Assembly: GCF_029894335.1 (NCBI RefSeq)
Contig: NZ_JARXZC010000041.1
Coordinates: 1-64,000, forward strand
From: Kitasatospora sp. MAP5-34
GTDB lineage: Bacteria > Actinomycetota > Actinomycetes > Streptomycetales > Streptomycetaceae
Direction of reading: 5' to 3'
DNA length: 64,000 nt
Shown: piece by piece, positions 58,783-64,000 of the stretch
Position numbering within the stretch: position 1 is the stretch's first letter
Layout: the number at the start of each line of letters is the position of its first letter
The notes under the pieces: generated by a model
The model's input: the letters and a program-made list of their open reading frames with translations, nothing else
Databases searched by the model: none
What the model was told of the DNA's origin: nothing
Translations under genes and position numbers: made by a program

Positions 58783-59421
58783 TCAGTCCCGGTGCGGGGG
58801 CTGCGGGCGGGCGGGGGCGTCCGGCTGGGGTGGTGTGCCCAGGCTCCAGGCCAGGCCGTAGCGGGCGAACAGGTCCGCCCGGATGGGGGCCAGCGGGATC
58901 GGCGCCCCCGGTAGCAGGATGCCGATGCAGGCGCCCATCAGCGCACTGCGCAGCACCGCGTGCTCGGCGGCCGGATCGGTCGCCCCCCAACTCCTCAGCA
59001 GCTCCCGCAGGATCGCGCCGAGCTGCTGCTGCTCCGGGTCCTGCAGGAACGCGCCGACGTCCGGGTCGAGGATGAGCGCGAGGTGTGAACGCATCACCCG
59101 GGGGTGCTCCAGCGCGAACGTCAGGAGCGCGTCGATGCCGGTGGCCAGCCGGGCGTCCGGGTTCGCCCCTGGGGGCACCTTCGCGAGCGCGCCGGCCAGT
59201 TCCAGGTGCATCAGCCGGTGGCAGGCCACCTGCATCAGGAGCCGCTTGCCTTCGAAGTAGTACGAGACCAGGCCTCGGGCCGTCCCCGCGCGTTCGGCTA
59301 TGTCGCCGAGCGTGGTGCGGGCGTATCCGCGCTGGTCCACCAGCTCGACGGTGGCCCGCAGGATTCGGTGGCGGGAGCGTTGGCGCATTTCCTCGTTGAC
59401 CGAATCCCCGCGAGGTGCCAT
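58783..59421 (-). CDS. TetR-family transcription regulator
   Basis: The 212-residue regulator has the HTH RHRILRATVELVDQRGYARTT, DIAERAGTARGLVSYYFEGKR (each quoted in the shorter form RATVELVDQRGYAR and AERAGTARGLVSYYFEGK). MQVACHRLMHLELAGAL starts the ligand domain. ATG 59421 is used; a TATATT at 59454-59459 upstream could be the minus-strand -10. It stands alone; the target may be itself or the gene beyond the hairpin. Confidence 0.88.
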   Translation of the reverse strand: MAPRGDSVNEEMRQRSRHRILRATVELVDQRGYARTTLGDIAERAGTARGLVSYYFEGKRLLMQVACHRLMHLELAGALAKVPPGANPDARLATGIDALLTFALEHPRVMRSHLALILDPDVGAFLQDPEQQQLGAILRELLRSWGATDPAAEHAVLRSALMGACIGILLPGAPIPLAPIRADLFARYGLAWSLGTPPQPDAPARPQPPHRD

Positions 59422-59549
59422 CGTGTCTGCTCCGTACGTTGGTTGGCTCCCGGTCAATATACTGGTGTGGCCAGGACCGGTGCAGGCCGTGTCCGGATAC
59501 TCCCTTGGCTGGAGGCTCCGGGCTCCGGCGTGCAACAGTCCCGTACGGA

Positions 59550-59590
59550 GAGCCGACTCCACCAACACGGGGGTTTGGTGGAGTCGGCTC
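59550..59590 (-). terminator. Hairpin between the TetR and M56 genes
   Basis: GAGCCGACTCCACCAA (59550-59565) and its complement (59575-59590) pair over 16 bases around a nine-base loop. It lies 172 bases after the minus-strand stop at 59763 and could end that transcript. The rest of the 341-base gap (59422-59762) shows no gene. Confidence 0.65.
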
Positions 59591-59762
59591 CTACCGGGCA
59601 TCGAGGGGTCGGCTGCCCGTCAGCAGCTCGGCCTGGCACGCGTTCCTGCCGAGCGCGTACGCCGGAGCATTCGCGCTGGCCGCTCGCGCGCCAGGACGTT
59701 CCCGAACCGGGCGCCGCTGCGCGCGGGGGCGCGGACCGGTGCCCGGCCTTGCCGGAGAGGGC

Positions 59763-60749
59763 CTAACGCAGCGCGGACAGCCCCGGTGCGGCCGCGAGCA
59801 GCAGCACGGTGGCCGGTGCGGCGAGCGCGGCGAGTGTCAGCCGTAGCCGGTGGTCCATCGGTAGGCGGGGTTCGCCCGCCAGCAGCCGGTCCACCCGGCG
59901 TGGCGCCTGTGCGGCGAGCTGCGGGGTACGGGCCGTCGGGACGGAGTGGCAGGCGCCGAAGACCCCGTTCCCGGAGTTCAGCTCGACCAGCGCGAGGGCC
60001 GTCGTCAGCCTGCCGTGCCGCCGCGCCGCACGGTCGTCGGCGGCGAGCTCGATCAGTTCGCCGACCTGGTCCCGGAAGGCGCTGAACACCCCCACCCCGG
60101 GGAAGCCGGCCGCGAGCGCCTCGGCGCACTGCGCCAGCCAGTGGTGCCGGGCCCGTACGTGCCCGCGCTCATGGCTGAGCACGGCGGCCAGTTCACGGTC
60201 GCTCAACTGCTGCAGCGCGCCGGTGGTGACCACCAGTCGGGCGCCGGGGCCGGGCAGGGACCAGGCCTCCGGGCGGAGGTTCTCCAGGACCACCAGCCGC
60301 TCACGATCGGCCCGGCGGGCCTTCGGGCGACGGGCCGTCAGTTCGGCCGGGATCTCGGGGGCCCGGCGGTTCAGCTGCGCGTGCCGTCGGCCGCGCAGCA
60401 CCCGGGCCGACCGGACCTCCCGGGTGAGCGAGAAGGCCGTCCACAGCCCGCCGAGCGCCAGCAGCGCCGCACAGAACCGCCCCCAGCCCTCGCCGCCCGC
60501 GAGTCCGTACGCCGCTTCGACGCCGTGCGGCGCGCCCGTGAAGACCAGCGTGCGCAGCTCCGGCAGGGCGGCCGTACCGGCGAGCAGCAGGCTCAGTACG
60601 CAGCAGAGCAGTACCGCGATCACCAGGCACTGCCAGACGCACAGCGCCAGAACGGGTTCGCGCTCGGCCCAGCGGGCCCGGGCCAACCGGCCCGGCGCGA
60701 CGGTGGACAGCAGCAGACCGAGCAGCAGCAGGCTCAGCAGGGCCGTCAT
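59763..60749 (-). CDS. M56-family membrane metalloprotease
   Basis: The 328-residue protein has several hydrophobic spans (residues ~1-22, 33-55, 80-105, 300-325) and the zinc site LSHERGHVRARHH (HExxH). AGDDRAARRHGR-type Asp for the third ligand follows (ELAADDRAARRHG). BlaR1-like M56 proteins sense wall stress and activate a BlaI/MecI repressor; no repressor gene is next to it here. GGAG precedes ATG 60749. Confidence 0.88.
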   Translation of the reverse strand: MTALLSLLLLGLLLSTVAPGRLARARWAEREPVLALCVWQCLVIAVLLCCVLSLLLAGTAALPELRTLVFTGAPHGVEAAYGLAGGEGWGRFCAALLALGGLWTAFSLTREVRSARVLRGRRHAQLNRRAPEIPAELTARRPKARRADRERLVVLENLRPEAWSLPGPGARLVVTTGALQQLSDRELAAVLSHERGHVRARHHWLAQCAEALAAGFPGVGVFSAFRDQVGELIELAADDRAARRHGRLTTALALVELNSGNGVFGACHSVPTARTPQLAAQAPRRVDRLLAGEPRLPMDHRLRLTLAALAAPATVLLLAAAPGLSALR

Positions 60750-60900
60750 GGCAGGTGCTCCCCCTGGAGACACGGGAGCGCGGCGTGCGCTCGCCTCAAC
60801 CTACGCGCTGCCGTCGGCCCGGGGAACGCCTTCCACCCGCCAGTGACCAACACCACCTCGACGGCCACCCACAGCCGGCCAGCCCCGCCGGCACCGCCCG

Positions 60901-61485
60901 TCACATGGTCAGGAGCATCGCGAACATCCCGACCCCCATCGCGAGTCGGCACGCTCGCGAAACCCCCGCGCCCCCGGCACCCCGCGCGCCGACGGGCACC
61001 GGCCCGACCACCCCGCCGGAGACGGTCAGCAGCCGGCTCCCGGTCCACAGGGCGTAGCAGCCGAAGTAGACCAGCAGCGCTCCGGTGAGCAGCGGCAGCC
61101 CGACGGGCGCGCCGTGGTGGTGCAGGTGCTCCGAGCCGCCGGCCATCGTGAGCGCCATGTACGTCATCGCGAGTGCCCCGATCCCGTGGTGCAGCCGGTG
61201 CGCCCGCAGCCCGGTGGTACCCGGCCCGGCCACCGCCGCCAGCAGGGCGACGGCGAGCAGCCCGTACAGCCAGCCCCAGAGGACCGTCGGCCACAGGGCC
61301 ATCCCCGCCATGCCGAGACCCATCAGCGCCTCGGCCGCGTCCGACTCGCGGGCCGGCCAGCGGCCGGTGCCCGCGCCGGGCAGGGCACAGGCCGCTGCGG
61401 AGCTCCGTAACCGCGTCAGGCAGTAGAGACCGGACCCGGCGGTGAGGCCCGCCAACAGCCAGGTGACGACGGCCGGACCGTGCAT
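60901..61485 (-). CDS. DUF5134-family membrane protein
   Basis: The 194-residue protein has about six hydrophobic spans and a His-rich stretch SEHLHHHGAPVG between two of them, plus RAHRLHHGIGALAMTYMAL (a likely metal or heme site). DUF5134 genes often neighbour M56 protease genes in actinobacteria, recalled from memory. It lies 151 bases from the M56 gene on the same strand. Function unknown. ATG 61485 is chosen. Confidence 0.75.
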   Translation of the reverse strand: MHGPAVVTWLLAGLTAGSGLYCLTRLRSSAAACALPGAGTGRWPARESDAAEALMGLGMAGMALWPTVLWGWLYGLLAVALLAAVAGPGTTGLRAHRLHHGIGALAMTYMALTMAGGSEHLHHHGAPVGLPLLTGALLVYFGCYALWTGSRLLTVSGGVVGPVPVGARGAGGAGVSRACRLAMGVGMFAMLLTM

Positions 61486-61650
61486 CGGTGCCCCTCTCGG
61501 CCGCTGCGTACGGGAGTACCGTCCACGATCACCGATCACGGTCCGGCACAGCAGGGCGCGCGCGGGGGCGCACGGAGGTGTTGACGGGCTGTCACCGGCC
61601 GACGAGCGCCGGTGCGCGGGCTGCTGAGGCGCGGGCTACTCTGACGCGGG

Positions 61651-62418
61651 CTACTGTGGCGCGAGCCTCCCGGCGGCCACGATCCGGCTGAGGAACTGCC
61701 GGGTGCGCTCCTCCCGGGGATCGCCGAAGACCTGCTCGGGCGGCCCCTGTTCGAGCACCACGCCGGCGTCCAGGAAGCAGACCTGGTCCGCGACTTCGCG
61801 CGCGAAGCTCATCTCGTGGGTCGACAGCACCATGGTCATGCCCTGGATCTTGAGATCCCGGACCACCGCGAGCACCTCGCCCACCAACTCCGGGTCGAGC
61901 GCCGCCGTGATCTCGTCCAGCAGGAGCAGCCGTGGCGTGGTCGCCAGCGCCCGGACGATCGCCACCCGCTGCTGCTGCCCGCCGGAGAGCCGGTCCGGGT
62001 ACTCCTTGGCCTTGGCGGCCAGGCCGAGCCGGTCCAGGAGCTCGCGCGCCCGGTCCTCGGCCTCGGCCCGGCCGACACCGTGGACGCGGCGCGGGGCGAG
62101 GGTGATGTTGTCCAGCACGGTCATGTGCGGGAAGAGGTTGTACGCCTGGAAGACGACGCCGATCCGCCGCCGCACCGCGTCCTGGTCGGCGCGGGGATCG
62201 GTGACGTCCTCGCCGTCCAGCAGGATCGCGCCGTCGTCGATGTCCTCCAGCAGGTTGGTGCAGCGCATCAGCGTGGACTTGCCGGAGCCGGAGGCGCCGA
62301 TCAGCGCGGTGACCGAGTGCGCGGGCACGTCGATGCTGATGTCGCGCAGCACCACCTGGTCGCCGAAGCTCTTGCGTACGGACTCCAGCCGCAGCACGGG
62401 GGTGGCGGGGGTGGTCAT
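61651..62418 (-). CDS. Amino-acid ABC transporter, ATP-binding protein
   Basis: The 255-residue ATPase has Walker A GASGSGKSTLMR, Q-loop VFQAYNLFPHMTV, signature LSGGQQQRVAI, Walker B LLLLDEITAALDPEL and switch His in STHEMSFA. This is the HisP/GlnQ type. It overlaps the permease gene by four bases and is the last gene of the operon. The divergent 165-base gap to the DUF5134 gene is unremarkable. Confidence 0.92.
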   Translation of the reverse strand: MTTPATPVLRLESVRKSFGDQVVLRDISIDVPAHSVTALIGASGSGKSTLMRCTNLLEDIDDGAILLDGEDVTDPRADQDAVRRRIGVVFQAYNLFPHMTVLDNITLAPRRVHGVGRAEAEDRARELLDRLGLAAKAKEYPDRLSGGQQQRVAIVRALATTPRLLLLDEITAALDPELVGEVLAVVRDLKIQGMTMVLSTHEMSFAREVADQVCFLDAGVVLEQGPPEQVFGDPREERTRQFLSRIVAAGRLAPQ

Positions 62419-63296
62419 ACGAGTCCTCCCTGCCACTGGCGGCGGTTCATCCGGGCGGTGATCCAATCGGTGAACCTGGTCATCGGGACGGTCAGCACGA
62501 TGAAGACCAGGCCCGCGACCAGGTACGGCGTGTAGTTGAACGACTGGACGGCGATGATCTTCGCGGCGTACACCGCGTCGATCACCCCGCCGATGGACAC
62601 CAGACCGGTGTCCTTCTGCAGGCTGACCAAGTTGTTCAGCAGTGGCGGCACCACCCGGCGCACCGCCTGCGGCAGCACGACGTACCGCATCGCCTGGGCG
62701 TTGCTCAACCCCAGCGAACGGGCCGCCGCGCGCTGGCTCGGGTGCACCGACTGGATGCCCGCGCGGAACACCTCGGAGACGTACGCCGAGTAGGTCAGCA
62801 CCAGCGCCGCTCCGCCGAGCACCATCGGGTCGGTGGTCACGCCGGTGAGCCGGAGGGCCGGTACGCCGGTGATCATGATGAGCAGGCAGATGATCATCGG
62901 CAGGCCGAGAAAGAAGTCCACGTACGCCGTGGCCAGCAGTCGCACCGGCAGGAACACCGGCCCGCGCAGCGTCCGCGCCACCGCCAGCAGCAGCCCGAAC
63001 ACCAGGATCAGCGCCCCGCAGACCACCATCAGCTCGAGGTTCACCCGCAGGCCCTTGAGCACCTCCGGCAGAGCCTGCCTCGCGAAGTGCAGGCTGAAGA
63101 ACGTCTTCCGGGTGACCGCCCACCCCGGCGAGTTGACGATCACCAGGTAGAGAACCAGCGCCGTCGCACCCGTGCTGACGGCGGCGATCAGCGCGGACCG
63201 CCGCGCCCGTTGCCGCCGGTACGCCTCCCGGGCGAGCCGCCGCGCCGAGGGGCGGTACGGCTCCTCCGCGCTCACCGTCGCGTCCGTGACCGTCAC
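62415..63296 (-). CDS. Amino-acid ABC transporter, permease
   Basis: The 293-residue permease has a basic N-terminal leader (RRLAREAYRRQRARRS), five to six hydrophobic spans and the EAA loop SQRAAARSLGLSNAQAMRYV. This matches the polar amino-acid (HisMQ) family. GTG 63296 overlaps the binding-protein stop (GTGA). It has one permease only, so it should act as a homodimer. Confidence 0.9.
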   Translation of the reverse strand: MTVTDATVSAEEPYRPSARRLAREAYRRQRARRSALIAAVSTGATALVLYLVIVNSPGWAVTRKTFFSLHFARQALPEVLKGLRVNLELMVVCGALILVFGLLLAVARTLRGPVFLPVRLLATAYVDFFLGLPMIICLLIMITGVPALRLTGVTTDPMVLGGAALVLTYSAYVSEVFRAGIQSVHPSQRAAARSLGLSNAQAMRYVVLPQAVRRVVPPLLNNLVSLQKDTGLVSIGGVIDAVYAAKIIAVQSFNYTPYLVAGLVFIVLTVPMTRFTDWITARMNRRQWQGGLV

Positions 63297-64000
63297 TTCA
63301 GCACCGGCGCGGACACGGCGTCGGACAGCCACTGCTTCTCCAGCTTCGCCAGCGTGCCGTCCGCGCGCAGCGAGTCCACGGCCTGGCTGACGCAGCCGGT
63401 CAGCGAACTGCCCTTGTCCAGCACCAGGCCGAACTGCTCCGCCCCGATGCCGCTGCCCGCCAGCTGGCCGACCACGGCGGCGTCGGTGATCTCGGCACCG
63501 GTGATGTAGAAGGCGGTGGGCAGATCCACCACCAGGGCGTCGATCTGACCGTTCTTCAGCGCGGACTTCGCCAGGTCGTTGTCGTCGAAGACGGCGGGCT
63601 GCGTCGAGGGCTTGATCTGGTCGGTGATGGTCGACAGGCTCGTGGTCCCCACCTGTGCGCCCAGCTTGGCGCCCTTCAGGTCCGCCAGGTTCTTGGCGCC
63701 GGCCAGTTTGGAGCTCTTCAGCGCCACCACGGCCTGCCGCACGTCGTAGTAGCCGGAGGAGAAGTCCACCGACTTCTTGCGGTCGTCGTTGATCGACACC
63801 TGGTTGATGTCGAAGTCGAAGTCCTTGGCTCCCGGCGCGAACGCCTTGTTGAAGGGGCTCACCACCCACTTGACCTTGCCCTGCGGGTAACCGAGCCGGT
63901 CCGCGACGGCGTACGCGACGGCCGACTCGAAGCCCTTGCCGCTCTCCGGCTTGTCGTCCGAGAACCACGGCGCGTACGCCGGCTTGTCCGTGCCGACCGT
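63293..64000 (-). CDS. Amino-acid ABC transporter, solute-binding protein (5' end outside window)
   Basis: About 235 C-terminal residues are visible; the start and signal peptide lie beyond 64000. GFESAVAYAVADRLGY, VSPFNKAFAPGAKDFDFDINQ and SVDFSSGYYDVRQAVV mark the family 3 (SBP_bac_3) fold. LGAQVGTTSLSTI and LVVDLPTAFYIT follow. A C-terminal Cys (LTGCVSQAVD) is seen. It should be a lipoprotein that delivers a polar amino acid to the permease. Confidence 0.9.
   Translation of the reverse strand, partial: TVGTDKPAYAPWFSDDKPESGKGFESAVAYAVADRLGYPQGKVKWVVSPFNKAFAPGAKDFDFDINQVSINDDRKKSVDFSSGYYDVRQAVVALKSSKLAGAKNLADLKGAKLGAQVGTTSLSTITDQIKPSTQPAVFDDNDLAKSALKNGQIDALVVDLPTAFYITGAEITDAAVVGQLAGSGIGAEQFGLVLDKGSSLTGCVSQAVDSLRADGTLAKLEKQWLSDAVSAPVLK

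Overview
The window is about 70% G+C with strong G/C bias at third codon positions, dense overlapping genes, frequent GTG starts, bald-type features (a rare TTA codon, DUF397/XRE/ATPase sets) and a hopanoid operon. All of this points to a Streptomyces-like actinobacterium (Streptomycetaceae). The species cannot be named from the sequence alone.

Region 1-4.3 kb is accessory. It holds a truncated-by-window NB-ARC/WD40 (NLR-type) ATPase with an N-terminal RHIM-like amyloid motif, a HAD phosphatase, a small helical protein whose last residues carry the matching motif, and the C-terminal remnant of a large serine recombinase lying against a tRNA-Leu(GAG) gene with its own intrinsic terminator. This looks like the decayed edge of an integrated island carrying a candidate amyloid-signalling immune/cell-death pair.

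Region 4.9-24.6 kb is an isoprenoid and envelope block: an anti-sigma-type ATPase, idi, a decayed DUF5941 gene, then a cassette (cytidylyl/nucleotidyltransferase, glycerol-1-phosphate-dehydrogenase-like enzyme, CDP-alcohol phosphotransferase, GT2 glycosyltransferase, TagGH-like ABC exporter) that could make and export a CDP-polyol-derived envelope glycoconjugate. The hopanoid genes follow directly: hpnC, hpnD, hpnE, a polyprenyl synthase, shc, hpnG, hpnH, a dedicated dxs and hpnO. Together they cover supply of C5 units, squalene assembly, cyclisation and side-chain extension to aminobacteriohopanetriol-type products. shc contains a TTA codon, so the pathway may be gated by the bldA tRNA.

Region 24.6-45 kb is mixed: small membrane proteins, PAP2 phosphatase, FabG-like reductase, a tandem MarR-MarR fusion regulator, aldo/keto reductase, LapA-like protein, a probably leaderless LysR regulator, a spermidine-synthase-like protein, an unusual protein with a repeated NPF-motif tail, TetR, a Mo-oxidoreductase/cytochrome pair, Nudix, a serine hydrolase, NTF2-like, DUF779 plus aldehyde dehydrogenase, and a class I terpene synthase divergent from a large LAL-type regulator.

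Region 45-53 kb is sugar metabolism: galM, then malE-malF-malG-aglA-malR behind a perfect MalR-type operator. Region 53-64 kb has a secreted Rpf-LysM-NlpC/P60 wall hydrolase behind a c-di-AMP (ydaO-type) riboswitch, a CbiX-like protein, a DUF397 / HATPase / XRE-DUF5753 regulatory trio sharing TGCACGTGCA palindromes, TetR, an M56 metalloprotease with a DUF5134 membrane protein, and a polar amino-acid ABC transporter whose binding-protein gene leaves the window at the right edge.
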